Positions 1 to 51,800 of a stretch of DNA of 64,000 nucleotides are shown here, piece by piece (position 1 is the first letter of the stretch; every line of letters begins with the position of its first letter). Below the pieces are notes generated by a model that saw only the letters and a program-made list of their open reading frames with translations, was not told the origin of the DNA and did no database searches. Position numbers and translations under genes: made by a program. Source of the DNA: Callorhinus ursinus (lineage: Eukaryota > Chordata > Mammalia > Carnivora > Otariidae); contig NW_020312788.1 in the NCBI RefSeq assembly GCF_003265705.1, forward strand, positions 2,238,405 through 2,302,404, written 5' to 3'.

Positions 1-38907
<38,907 letters not shown>

Positions 38908-39650
38908 GCTGACTCAAGAACGTCGTGTACAGATGAGGCACCAATTACAGGAGGGCCGTGGGTTTGTTTTTTTTTTCCTTTAAGGAGAAATGATAATATT
39001 TTACTTTTACAGACATTGTCATACACTCAGATCCAAGCTAATTTCTAATGACCTTCAATAATATCTTAGTTTTAAAAATCTGTATATAGAAAATGAAAGA
39101 AACTAGGGTTAGTGTGAGTGAGAATCCAATGTCAAGCAGGTGCTCAGCCATTACCCAGTGGCTTTCTCCATGCAGAAGCCAGCCCCAGTTACTACATGGG
39201 AATCAACAAGAAGTCACAGAGTAAATGAGACTTTGAATTCCTCAAGGCAGAGGACTATCCTTCGAATTTTTGAAACTTCAGTGTACACAGAGCCTAGTGC
39301 ACTTACAATAGGCACTCAACGCCTGTTTATCAAGCTGGACCAAGGTCATATGTGAAGAGAACAGGAGGACTGACAACCAACTATTTCTTGACTAAAAGTT
39401 TTCTTGCAAGTGAAAGCAGATTCATTCATCTGTAAGGATGAGGACAGGGGAGGGAGGGCTTTGAGGCCGGGAAAGGCAGGAAGGGGCAAGGACTTGCAGG
39501 GACTTACCAGTCAGGGGTGTGGATTCACAGATGCAGGGTGTAGTAGGTGGGTGGTGGGGTCAACATTGACTGCACGACAATTGGCCAAGGTGGCTTTTTT
39601 TGTATAACACTGTATGAAGCTACAACAAGATAAAAAGGCACTGTCTTCAT
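38908..39650 (+). other. ABCB11: ABCB11 probable 3' UTR, end not defined
   Basis: Sequence directly after the stop codon, T-rich at 38968-38979. No unambiguous AATAAA lies in the first 700 bases, so the cleavage site cannot be placed. An L2-like 3' end (about 39250-39335) falls inside. The end coordinate is a guess. The nearest clear hexamers are further on (for example in AAATAAAATAC near 40387). Confidence 0.4.
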
Positions 39651-42006
39651 TTCAGGAATAGACTGGAGAGGCAAAGGACAGCACCCTGGGATAAAGGTTC
39701 CATCCCAGGCCTTTAATCCTTGTCACCACCCTCCACACTGGTTGCCTGTATGGGAACAGAAGTACACGCCTCTCCTGCAGTAGGATGGCTGCCCTTCTCT
39801 AATTCTAGCAAAAGAATTGGGGAAGCTCACTGAGAAACATGCACTTAGAGACCCAAGTCACATTTGAAGGGGTGGCTAAAGACAAGGGGATTGAATATAA
39901 AGCGATATATGAACAGAAAAAAAAAAAATTCCAGCTCCCTCCTCCCCTGGCAGGAGATTTTAGGAGTAGCCTCTGGGGAAACTGGAGAATCCAGTTAAAA
40001 GGAAAGAGACTATCTTTTAATGAGGTACAATGAGGTATAAAAGAGACTACAGAAGAGAGACTACCAGGGGCAGAGATCCTCCAAAGAAACTCCCCAACCA
40101 GATTACTCTACCTTGAAGCCCACCTGCCAAAAACCCATACCCATTGGCTTTTCAGTGCCTCACTCTTCCATAGGAATAGATTGTCAAGAATCACCAGGCC
40201 CTGAGGAAATATTTTAACACAAAAAACAAAATGACAACAATAGACTGCCCAGAACAAGGACATTAGAGGTAACAGAGCCAATGCAAAGATTTGGAAAACA
40301 AAGAATGCCAATAAATTCACATAATGAGATGAGAAAATAGTCCCATCTATTTAAATAAAAACAAGAGTTCATAAAAATGAACATGCAAATAAAATACAAA
40401 AAAGAGCTCTTGACAACTGAGGTGAAAAATTCAGTAGCAGTTCCTATCAAGTCGTCCTGCCCTCAAGATGTCTTCCTGCTCTATCTCTTTCCCAAATGCA
40501 CTCGATGTATATATATATATATATTTTCTTCCCATGGCCAACAAGTGAAATTCTGCCTACAAATTAAGCTTGAGCTGTTGTATAATGAGATATATTATTT
40601 ATGTGTCTGTCCAGTGTTCCCTGGTAAATAACCATAAAGGTGGTTTAGCAAGGTCACTAGTCAGGTCAGAAGAAATGATAGTTGCCAAGTCAGGGGGCGG
40701 AGAGGGTAGAGGACAGCACTTTAGTTAAGTCAAGAAAAATGGCAGGGACAAGTACATTGCAGAATAAAGATGCCTGCAAGAAGGAATTAAATTTTGCAGT
40801 ATGCATGGGCTCGTCCTGTAATATTGAAGAAAGGAGACCAAAATCCATTTGTGTAAGTGCGCATTTCAAAGAAGAACATAAGCTTCGTGCTGGGAGGCTG
40901 TCAGTTTCCTGGCGTGCAATGTGTGAGGTGTGAAAAATGAATGAATGAGAGTCATTTTTCAAATAAGGTACTTGAAAGTTATTGATGAGTGGGATAAGGT
41001 TGACAACAGAGGGTTTGAAATAATGTGGGAAAACATTTGTTTTTTGAGGCTCAGTGACAAGGTAAAGGATTATAACCTTAAAAATAGAGAATAAATAAAG
41101 TTGCAAATTTATTTTACAACACCAGGGAGCGCCAATAATTCCATATCTATCCCACATCCAATGTTGCTAGCCAAAGATTTGGTCTCTGCAATTTTACATT
41201 ATTAATGTTTCTCAGATAAAGGGGGTACTTGCTTTCTCTGTTCTATCTGACACTTATCTCAAGTCTTTCTATGATTTCTAATGTTTTCAGGATGGGTTCA
41301 TGCTATAACCCCAAATAATAAAAGTTTACAGGAGAAAAAATAATTGAAGAATTGGAAGACAAAGTTGGGGAAATTTCCCTGAAGGTAAGACAAAAATATA
41401 GAGCCAAAAAGTAGAAAAAAAGAAAAAGAAAAATTTTAGAGGAAAAACCCAGGAGGTATAATAATTAGCTAATTGCAGTTCCAGAAAGAAAGATTAGAGG
41501 GGAGTAAATTATTAAATGGTCCGAAGATATTTCCTGTAACTGGAGAATATAAACTTTCAACTTGAATGGGTTCAACAAATGTCGAATATAATAAATAAGT
41601 AAAGATCCTCTGTGGGCACACTATTAGGCAATCTTAGAAAACTGGGAAAAGAAGATACTCAAATTTTCCAGGAGAGGGTGGAACATGTTACATATAATAA
41701 AGAATCATAATGACATAGAATCTCTTGACAATAACACTAATAAAAGTCAGAAGATGTAAAGATTTGCCTTCAAAATTCTGAGGGAAAATTATTTCCATTC
41801 TAGAATTCCATATCCTGAAAACTCTTCTCAGGGGTGAGAGAAACCTAAAGAAACTCTCAGTCATGTACGGTTTCAAAACTTTCCCTCCCCATACATCTTT
41901 TCTTAGGAAGCCACAGGAGGCTTTCCCTAAAATAAAAGTAAATGAAGAAAGAGGAAGATATGGGACCTAGGAAACAGGTGATCTAACTCAAGAATGAGGT
42001 GATGGG

Positions 42007-42170
42007 GGGGCGCCTGGGTGGCTCAGTTGGTTAAGCATTTGCCTTTGGCTCAGGTCATGATCTCAGGGTCCTGGGATCGAGTCTCCCTGCTGATCGGGAA
42101 GTCTGCTTCTCCCTCTCTCTCTGCCTCTGCCTCTCCCTCACTCTGTCTCTCTTGAATAAATAAATAAATA
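42007..42170 (+). mobile_element. can-SINE, internally shortened copy
   Basis: Head GGGGCGCCTGGGTGGCTCAG, then a CTCCCTGCTGATCGGGAAGT junction that skips part of the usual body, a CTCTGCCTCTGCCTCTCC tract, and (AATA)n. A perfect 14-base duplication (AATGAGGTGATGGG at 41993-42006 and 42171-42184) shows it inserted as one unit. Confidence 0.95.
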
Positions 42171-42378
42171 AATGAGGTGATGGGAATATCCGGGATGATT
42201 AGGAAGGCAAATCCCAGGAACCCGGTTTGCTGGCGACTCAGTGAGCAGCCAAGCCTGACTGAAACAAGGAAATGAGGTTCCACAAGGGTTGTGTCTAGGG
42301 AAAAATGTGATGCTGCTAGACTATGGTGACATTCCCCCTGGCAGAGTTTGCCGATGTGTTAGCAATGCAGACAGACAT

Positions 42379-42411
<33 letters not shown>

Positions 42412-42819
42412 AGATTATTAGCTATTAACTCTGGAGTAAAAGAAAACTTATACATGAAAGGAAATATATTTATATTATACTACATGACCCACCCAAGAAT
42501 GTTATTTACAAAGCCATATCAATGTAAATGCTGAATGCTGATCTAAACCCAAATTAGAGACAGGTTATGGAAAGGGAGAAAAAAGGTATGGGGAAGCTTG
42601 TATAGCTTCTACTATGAGGATATGTGTGTATTCCTCATAGTCCTTGGGTATGGGTGTATTCCTCATATTCCCTGGTAGAAATTAAACACTTAAAAATTTA
42701 AACAAATTTAAACAAATGTCAATTTGTTTAAATTAAATTTAACAAATTTAATTAAATTTAACAATTAAATTTAACAACTAAATTTAAAAAATTTAAACAA
42801 ACGTCAATAAAACATATTG

Positions 42820-43540
42820 CTTTAAGAGACAAAGGTAAATATAATCTTTTATGTCAATTATATCTCAATAAAGTTAGAAAAATAAGTTTTTTAAAAAGAT
42901 GAAAGTAAATACCAAAAGAAGCAGCTGAAAGATTTGTGTACATGCATATCTTTAATTTAAAATTAAAGTTAAAAAGTTAAAACAAAAGGAGAAAAAATAT
43001 AGCACAGAGGCACAATATTTAAAACAGTAGATACTGAAACAGGATTTGAAAGACACATCACAGGAAAAGGAGAGTCCAGAAATAGATTCACCAGGAATCC
43101 CAGTTCTCATAGTGTATGCTAAATTTCTAATCACAAAAGTGAGCATGGTCGTCTCTTCTTGCATTACTCAGAAAAACTTGGAAATAATCTAAAACCTCAA
43201 AAAAGGAGGATGGGGCAAAGATAAAATTAGTTGAGACACACACACATATATATATAGTGATGTTTACCATGAAGCCAACAAAATGATGATATTGACCTAT
43301 GTTTATTGTTTTTGTGGAATGATGTCCATTATATGTTGTGTAGAAGTGAGTTTCGGATCATTATGGGTGGTATGATGCCATCTGTCCCTCTGTCTCTCTC
43401 CCTCTATCCACACACACACACACACACACACACCTCACATATCTGTTATGTGTGTATATGTGTCTGTGTTTATGAGCTTATATGGACCTGTATGCATAAA
43501 GAGATATCTGGAAAGATTTCTACCAAAATTTTGGTAGACT
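42820..43540 (+). repeat. L1 3' region remnants, sense
   Basis: A short end TCAATTATATCTCAATAAAG (about 42855-42875), then ATATTGACCTATGTTTATTG and AGAAGTGAGTTTCGGATCAT recall L1 3' UTR text. Includes the (CA)n run at about 43410-43433. Very diverged. Confidence 0.5.
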
Positions 43541-43594
43541 TTATTTCCAGCCATTCATCCACTACATGGACAAAGCTCCCTGCACATACTAAAT

Positions 43595-43705
43595 GTCTGT
43601 GGTCCTTGAGGACTGGGACTGTGTCTAGTTCCTAATATCCCCAGTAATTTACTCAGTACTTGGTATAAAGCGATAGCTCAATACATCGTGGCTGAATAGT
43701 CATTT
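43595..43705 (+). repeat. L2 LINE 3' end, sense
   Basis: CCTTGAGGACTGGGACTGTG, then CTAATATCCCCAGTAATTTA, then GGTATAAAGCGATAGCTCAA follows the L2 3' consensus. Confidence 0.65.
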
Positions 43706-43759
43706 TAAATTTTTACAAGTAGTCAATAATTTGTCAGCCCCAAGATAACTAATCCATTA

Positions 43760-44100
43760 AGTTAGACCAGTGTCTTCCAATAAAAATATGAGTCACTAAT
43801 GCAAAGTACATCAGTAATTTTAAATTTTCTAGTCACAGCAAGGAAAAAAGAAACAGGTGAAATTAATGTTAATATATTTCATTTAACCCAGTATGTACAA
43901 AACATTATTAATATACGTAATCAGTATAAAAATTATTAATAAGATAGTTTCCTTCATCATGTTAAATATTCAAAATCAGATGTGTGTTTATACTTACAGC
44001 ACAGCCCAGCACTGACTAGCCACTTGTCACGTTCCTGCTAGCTACATGTGACTAGAAGCTACTATATTGGAAAGACAGGGTTAGAATATCCAGTTTCCTG
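43760..44100. repeat. hAT-like (MER5-type) DNA transposon remnant
   Basis: GCTAGCTACATGTGACTAGA, then AGCTACTATATTGGAAAGAC at the end, with AATATATTTCATTTAACCC inside, resembles MER5-like hAT elements. The family is from memory. Confidence 0.5.
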
Positions 44101-45239
44101 AATTTCCTGGTCTAGGCCTCCATTGATCCTACATGATTTGACTCTTACAAAAACATGAGCCCAGCTTCTCCCTTGGAACATGTTCTTATACCATACCTGG
44201 AAACTTGGTAAAACTTGTTTCGGTTAAAGATCATGACTCATTTGGACTAACTAGCATTATGATAGGACCTAGCAAAATCAAACATTCTGATGTCAGAAGT
44301 TATAAACAGAATCATATTGGCCCTTATCAGAGTGATTAACATTCTTTACATCATTTATTTTACTTGATTTACCTGTTTGAGTTAGAGAAAACTAAGATTG
44401 TTTAATGTAATACAATGTAACGGCAAAAACTGCCATTTGATCTAAATCCCCTTGAGTTCCCTTCCCAAGACATGTTTTCTTTCAATTAATTTAGGAGAAC
44501 CGTTTATGGGTTTTTTTTCTATGAACAATTCTTATAAACAACTGGAGCAGCATGTTTCCCAACTTATTGAGAGAAGAGATCTTGAGTCATTTGATACATC
44601 TCAAAATTGCATGAGAGTGGATGACCACAAACCGGATATGCTATTATTTGAGCATGATTTTGTCTAGAAACTTTTTTCCATATAGTTACTCTGGGTGTAC
44701 TCTACATATACTCTTAGGAAATTATTTCAATGAAAGGACATTTTGAATTTAGTAGTGCATTCATGCATGCAATTTTTGGCAATTATACACTCATTTAAAA
44801 ATGTAAACCCTGGGGTATTTTGATATTGTGTCCTGAAAGAGGAAAATACATAGGATCATAATTAGGTATAGTTGGCCACATATTTATTCATGAATTAAAT
44901 ATAAATTTCCTATCCTAAGAAAATACCAGAACGTTTCCATCAGGTTGGTTTAGAATCCCACCTCATATTTCCAACTAAGAGTTGGATTTATTAATATCCC
45001 TTATGCGTGCAGAATCTTTCTGTAATCAGGTCACATAAGTATGTTAGTGGAGATAAAAAAATTGCAAATTTGGTTGCTGTTTCTGAACACATCTTGAGAT
45101 AAATTTACATATGCGTGTGTATCATTATAAAATAAGCGTTTAGTCCATTTGTATTTGCTCTAAATTTCCAGATCAAGTGAATAATCTCACCTGCCTATAA
45201 GAGATGGGAGGTGAAAATAACTTAAATAAACTTTAAAAC

Positions 45240-45440
45240 CCAATTCCAATTTCTTTCACACTGTGTTCAATTAAATGCCCAATTAATTTAAATGGATAGA
45301 CTGTAAATAAGGCAGTGCACATGATTATCATCTAATTAGCACTGGCCAGCATTATAATGTGCTCATTAGCGAGTTGTCTGGTATCCTAAGGCTCATAATG
45401 AGTAATCAGGGTACACGTGATTGGCATGTAGCTGTCTGGA
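45240..45440. promoter_or_regulatory. Candidate regulatory block rich in homeodomain-type motifs
   Basis: A unique-looking AT-rich stretch with the palindrome CTAATTAG (45332-45339), CATTAG (45364-45369), TAATGAG (45396-45402), several AATTAA/ATTAAT cores (45268-45290), and a perfect E-box CACGTG (45414-45419). It is not a repeat I know. Enhancer function is inference from motif density, which AT-rich DNA can produce by chance. Confidence 0.3.
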
Positions 45441-48400
45441 TGCAACTACTCAACCCGATAAAGTAGCACGAAGACCGAATGTGCAGGAGAAAAAGGAAGA
45501 AGAATGCATGGCTGGTGACTTGGCAGTTCCCTCCTTTGTATGATTCAGGTACAGCGCCTACTCTCGGATACTAAAGGATAAATTTGAGAACAACAGAATG
45601 GCTGGAGATAGAAATGGAAATGTTCATCCAAGGTGACCCAGAACAAGTGCCTAAAATTATTATGAATGATTACAGGAAAGAAAGAAACTACTCTGAATTT
45701 ATTTGTCCAGAGTACGTATTCCTAATACACCAAGTACGGAATCAAACGAAGAGATGAGCTTAATAAAAGTTCTTGGAAGGTGAAAATCCAATTAATCATT
45801 TAAATCTACCCCGTGGTAATGTTCACAAAGCATTTCATAATTTTAAAAAGTCTTTTGCCCTCATAGTTTTTGTATGTTATTGTGAAACCAGTTAGCAGGC
45901 TGCAGGGAAGGGATGCCGCCCTAAGTTGCGTTTACTGTTAAATATGCAAGAAATTGCTCTGGTGGGTATCGTAGGCTGGCTGGCTTGACCCCCAATCTAC
46001 ATCGCTTTCCTTTGCTGGCCTCTGTTACAGAGGCTGGAAAGTAAAGTCTTTACCTTTCCAGACTCCCTTGAGGCTAGGGGAGGCCAGATGATACCGTGAT
46101 GATTAGTGAAATACAGGCTCAAGTCTCTTTGGAGGCTGTTCCTTCTGGAATAAAGTGTGGGTTGAAGAAAGGCTGTTTCCTTCCTCATTTCTTCCCTCCT
46201 GGAGGCAGAGCAGGCATGCTGTGGTCATCTGGTCAGAAGCCACACACCATGGCTCATCTCACATATGGAATTGTTGTTAGTCTGGGAATGATCTAGATTC
46301 TACTGGCACAATATAGCCAGAGTTGAAAAGAAAGTGATGCAAAAAGAAAATGGACTTGAACCACGGTGGGTTGGAAGAGGTGGGGAATAATGTTACCATC
46401 GAATCTGTAGCTGGATAGAGTCTCAACCCAGTTCTTCCAAGCCCACAGGCCTATGTTGAACTCATCCTTGCACTTCTAGCACATAAAGTATTTTTCAGGT
46501 AGGCACCCAGGGAGATTCAAGAGGAAATATAAGCATGGGCAGAAGGGGTCCTGTTTGAGCTGTAGATCTTAGAAGCAATTTGGAATGAGATCTCTAATTT
46601 TCATTTAGCACGGGCAGTCCTCAAAAATCTTGGCACCATATAATTTGGTGTTAGAATTCGTGTCACATTCAAAAAGCACAGGTTTCGATAGCCATAAAGA
46701 GTTAAGAAGTAAATTTTGTCTTTACATCTTCGGGAGATCCATAACTAGTCCACAACAAACCTACTAAAATGCTCTTTCAAGCCTCTAGTCACTTTCTCCA
46801 CATGGTACAGTTGGTCAAGCACTTCCAATCCCTCTGCCACAAAGCAAACTTCCCTTCTCCTTCCCTTCTCTTCCCTTCTTCTCACTCAGCCTGTTAGTAT
46901 GTATACCCCCTTATTATCTCTACCTGCTAGGAAAATTTCCTCATTAGGTCGTTGAAGAAGGGGAAATGGAGCTGGTAATTTAATTATAGGGTCTCTTTTG
47001 TAAGATAGGTGAGCAGGAAGTCTGAATATTCTCATGTTAATTTTGTCCAGTAACATCGGTTAAATTATTCCATGCATCTCTTTCCATAGCTATAAAAATT
47101 GGATTCTAATTGGAATAGAATGTTTTAAAGATTGAAATGGGTTCCATAAATCTAAAATTGTTTATTAAAGTAGCAAATTAAAAATGGAGTAATTTTTAGA
47201 ATTTACAGCCTTTTTCATTGCATATAAGTAAAATTTAATATGCTCCGGCTCTTCTTCCGATTTGATTGAATGAGACCCTCAGGGTTGCAGAATGTCAGAG
47301 CTGGAATGCACATGAACCCTCCATTCTAAGCCCATTTTAAGTCCCTTACTGGAGAAATTACTCAACTGAGGCCTCCAACATTAACTGGCCTCCCACCATC
47401 ACAGTGGTTAGATGCCAAAACCCATTAGACTAGCCTGAATGCAGGTCCAATGACTCCAGTCCGGGGTGGTTGTTGCCAAAATCCTCAAAGTCTTTCATAC
47501 ATCTATCCGTCTTAGAATTTTCTAGCACTTCTCCCGCTGTGTTCTGATCCCCTTTGGGATCCACATAGGGATGTGTGACAGTGCCTCTTGATTGGGCCAG
47601 CATGAGCAGGGTGTCAACATTTCGAAGCTAAGAGAATGAGATGCACAATAAAATCTCACAGTCAGACAGGAATACTTGCCCTTTTTTTAAGTCAGTGCAA
47701 TCTTCATATAGAAGAATAGCAACACCTCTACTTCTTTCATTCAAAAAACTGTAAAAAGGCAGAGTTTGGAGCGATCCTGTAGAAAAAGGAATCTCAAGGA
47801 CCAGATGCTTTTAACGTGGAATTATTGAGCTTGAGGGCAAGGCTGGTGTCTAGGAAAGGCAGTGATATGTAAATGCAATGGCCACCTTTAGAAAAAACCC
47901 CGTTAATGGCAGAATGTGTGAGCAAGGATGACAATCTGGCCACTGCTGTTCATAAGACACACAGTGAATCCAGGGAGAAGTCAGTTCCTTGGACAGAAGT
48001 TAAGAGTGTGATTGGTCCAAGTGATGTGCACGGGCAGGTAACAGCTAACGGAGGAAAGAAGATCTTCATCTTAATGAGTTCTGGCTTTATTTTCCAGGCA
48101 CACACATGGCTTGCTGCTCCTGCAGAGTATGCAGATTGTCCCAGGGAAATGGTTTTTTCTCTCCCCTGAGCCAGCCCTGGAACTGGGCCAAGGTCCTGCC
48201 TGAGGGAACGCTCCTCTTGCTGGGCCCTGATCTGTGCCCTGAACCCCACCCGGCAGGACCACAGCTGCTGCCCTTTGCTCATTACCTTTCCCCGTCCCAG
48301 CAGCTCCTTCCGAACGTAGTGCTCTTTGGGGGAAATAATCACAGTTTCTGAGCTGAGGACAGATTCCTTTTCAGTATCACATGGCAAAATATTAGAAAAA

Positions 48401-49724
48401 AAATTATAAGAAATTTAAAAATTCAAAACAGAAAATAATTAAGCGCCTTTACGCTAACCTTGATAACCTCAGTCTTTGAATTTTCTCCCTCCCTGAGAGC
48501 AATCACTTCTGTGCTGCCAAAAGAAATGAAGTGTGATTCCTCCCAAGTCATTACTGTGATCTCCATCAAAGACTAGCAAAGACAGTAATTAGTACTCTAC
48601 CCCAAACCAGCCTCAAATTTGATGGAGACCGCACTTGTCCTTTGCGCGGCTTAAGAGAAGCATTGCTAATTCCTAGAATTTCCCCATAAGTAGCTGTCAT
48701 TTGGCAGAAGTTTCTGGAATTGCTGCTTCTTGTAGACCTCTCCTGCTGCTAACAATTCTTTTCAAGAAAAAAAGAAGTCTTTTTTTTTTAATTAATAAGC
48801 GGCACCACATTACTTTCATTGTGAAATCACCATCAGAAAACATTAAAGTTAAGGGAGGAGGAAAAATCTAAAACTCCACCTTGGTTTCTTGGCAGCACTG
48901 AGGTCCACATATTCATCCAGAAAGCTGTTTGCAATTTCCAGAGTGGCCAGGACAGCCATTCAATGAGGGCAAAATCCACACGTGCAACTGGACGCTAGGG
49001 ATCCTATTTTGACCAGTTTCCGAATATACACGGAAGTTCCGGTGTGCAGCATACAGGTGCGGTAGGCCCAGACAAGCAGGAAAGCTTGGTCAGAAGGTCA
49101 TCCAAACTTCCAGAATGTGGTCATGAATAGTGGGTAAAACTCTACCCAACTCTGTGGCCCTTTGAGGGTTCTAGGACACAGTGCCGGAAGAGGGAACCTA
49201 GAGCCCCGGATCTGAGGCAACAGAGAGCTAAGAGTCCAGGGAGACCAGGGTGGCTCGAGCTTGCAGGACAGAGGGAGAGAGAAGATGCTGTGTACAGAGA
49301 GCACCTTAGATCTTCAGGGGGTCTCCCCAGGGAAATGCAACGGAGTCTACTGCTCACTTTCTAAAGGCACACTCTGGTCCTTCCAGCCTCAGAAATGTTT
49401 AGTGTCAGTTACCACACAAGCTGATTTTTTTTTTAATATGTAAATTTCACAATGGGATTTTCCTGTCACCATACATGTCTTAGACCTTGTTAACAGTAAT
49501 TAGTATTATTTTCCTCTGGCAAATAACATCCACGGGTTAATTAAAGATCTCTGGGCTGGGGTGAACGTACCTTGTCCATGTTATATGAGCAAATCACTGA
49601 TGCTTTCTTCATGTAAAATAAAGCAGTTAATACCCTTATACCCTTCATGTTGTCTCACACAGGATGGTGGACAGGTGACAATTTAAAAAATACTTTATTT
49701 TTTTTCAGGGAAAAGCACTATGCA

Positions 49725-49920
49725 ATTTGATCCGTCAGTAGCCACTAGACACACATGACTATTTAGATTTAAATTAATTAAAAGTAAATAAAATTTTAAA
49801 ATGCAGCTCCTCAATTACATTAGTTGCATTTCAAGATCCCAAGAGTCACATGTGGCTGGCTAGTGGCTACCATATTAGACAGCACAGATATAGAACATTT
49901 CCATCATTGTAAAAAGTTCA
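49725..49920. repeat. hAT-like (MER5-type) DNA transposon
   Basis: CTATTTAGATTTAAATTAAT, then CAAGAGTCACATGTGGCTGG, then CTAGTGGCTACCATATTAGA, then ACAGCACAGATATAGAACAT is the familiar 'TGTGGCTAGTGGCTACCATATT' text of mammalian hAT elements. Confidence 0.75.
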
Positions 49921-51794
49921 TTGAAGAGTGTTAGAATATACAGTTTTATAATACTTAAGGGACGAGGCACATTTTAAAACCAAATCTTTGACTTTCTCTT
50001 ATGGCAAGGTTTTTTTGTATATGTATGTACCAATTGGATCTTGAATTTATTTACAGATTGTAAATAAATATAAAGCATTTAGAAATTAAACTTTCAAGGG
50101 CATCTTATAATGTATTTTTTAAAATCTCCCTTCTGTTATACTGAAATAGGTCTAGAGAAGGCACCAATTTAACATTCCAAGGCAGATGTCCAATCAATAG
50201 TTTGTCAGAAGAAAGGGATTCAACACTCGTCTTGAGAGCTAGTTTCGGCAATAATAAATTACTTCGCTTTTCTTTACAAATGTATGTTTGATTGGACAGT
50301 TTCTCAAGTTGCTTGTCTTGATTTTCTCATCGTGAAAGCTCATGATATTGACATTTTTCTCCTGAATATGGAGATGTAGACATTCTGAATATATGGATAT
50401 ATTAACAATGAGTCAAATGAGCTCAATTCCACTTACGTTTGGCAAATAAATTGGAAGCAGAAGAGTCTTTTCCATCATTATTAAAGGGAGGCATTTTCTC
50501 CAAGGCTGTGAGAAGCTGTTCCTCTTGCTGCCTAAGCAGTTTCCATTGTGAAAGTAATTTGCCTCCATATGGATTCCTCCAGGAGACTTCAACTAGAGTA
50601 AAATGGGAAATCTCATCACCTGGGGGACTTTTGGGCTTTATGGCAGATAGGGATGGAATTGTTGGGGATTAATTATAGATAATGAACACACATCTCATCT
50701 TATTCCCCTTCCAAAGATCACATGTCACCCAACAGATAGCCCTCAGTATGGGTGGGTGAAGAAAGCTTCTCTCTGGGAACCGAGGAGGAATATATGGTGG
50801 AGTCAGCACTGGAGCAGAATCCCCTGGCTGTTAATGCCCCAGTTTTCTCATGTTTGGTGACAGCAGTCTGAGACTGTGTTGAAATGGAGGATTCCTCCAT
50901 TTCTAATCTCAAATAAAGCTTTGACAAAGGGATCCCAGACAGGAACGAGCTCTCTGACAAGTGCAGAAGAGTATGAGATGAGACAAATTCATCATAAAGT
51001 GTTAAAGGATTGAAGTGAACTTCTGAGGAAAACACTGGGGGAGGGGGACTTGAACCAATGACCAAGGGTCACCACATTAAGAACATTTTTTTCTCCCCTT
51101 CAATGTCCCATCAACATGAGACAAATTTCATTCTTAAGATTATCTTTCATCATTCCTCAGCTTCTTGCTTAGGAATCACCTGACCACTGAAATCAAGTTA
51201 TATTACCTTTAAAGACAAAGCTGTTATGTGCGTTTTGTAAAAACAATAGCATATACTCTATAAATACATTTAGAAAAGAAACAATAATTACTTTGATTTT
51301 TAGAGGTTTTGTTATCTTCAACTAATATTTTGCCAAATAGTACATGCTTCAACTGTTATGTTTTCATAAATATTTATGGATGATTTAATACATTATCATC
51401 TAAAATAATTCATGTCTTTATCTTCTTGAGAAGAGTTACATAAAACATTGTGGTGGACCACAGGTAACAAGGATGTGTAGCAAAATCTGACTCAAAATGT
51501 ACTTGATTGAAATGACATAATTATCAACTTAAAGTCCAGAATTATCAGATCCAATGAGGGAAAAGAAGAAAAAAAAAAAACTCTTGTTGAGAGATTCTTA
51601 GTATAATATCAATATTCTTTCAATAATAATTTCATAAAGTAAAGCTATAGATCTTCATCACAGCTAAGTATATACAAAGATTAACTCAATTAATGGTTTT
51701 CTTGGGTTGGAGCATGACCTTGAGGAAAGCACTTGATTTCCTAGGCTTTGAAAGACTGGTAAATAATGTTCTAAGCAGGACATCTTCAGCAGCA

Positions 51795-51800
51795 TTTATT
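51795..51800 (-). terminator. G6PC2: Candidate G6PC2 polyadenylation signal (AATAAA)
   Basis: TTTATT on the + strand is AATAAA on the - strand, about 840 bases past the G6PC2 stop codon. A weaker ATTAAA lies nearer (51964-51969). Which is used cannot be told from sequence. Confidence 0.35.

Larger units (their letters stand above)
39651..51794. other. Intergenic spacer between ABCB11 and G6PC2
   Basis: No exon of a known gene is recognised. Contents in order: a (TA)n run at 40508-40525, a short can-SINE (42007-42170), (GA)n near 42378-42408, AT-rich and L1 3' material (about 42700-43540) with a (CA)n run near 43410-43433, an L2 3' end (about 43595-43705), hAT-like pieces (about 43760-44100 and 49725-49920), a homeodomain-motif-rich block (45240-45440), and a GC-richer block with open frames on both strands (47870-48390). 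The remainder holds nothing I can name. Confidence 0.75.
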
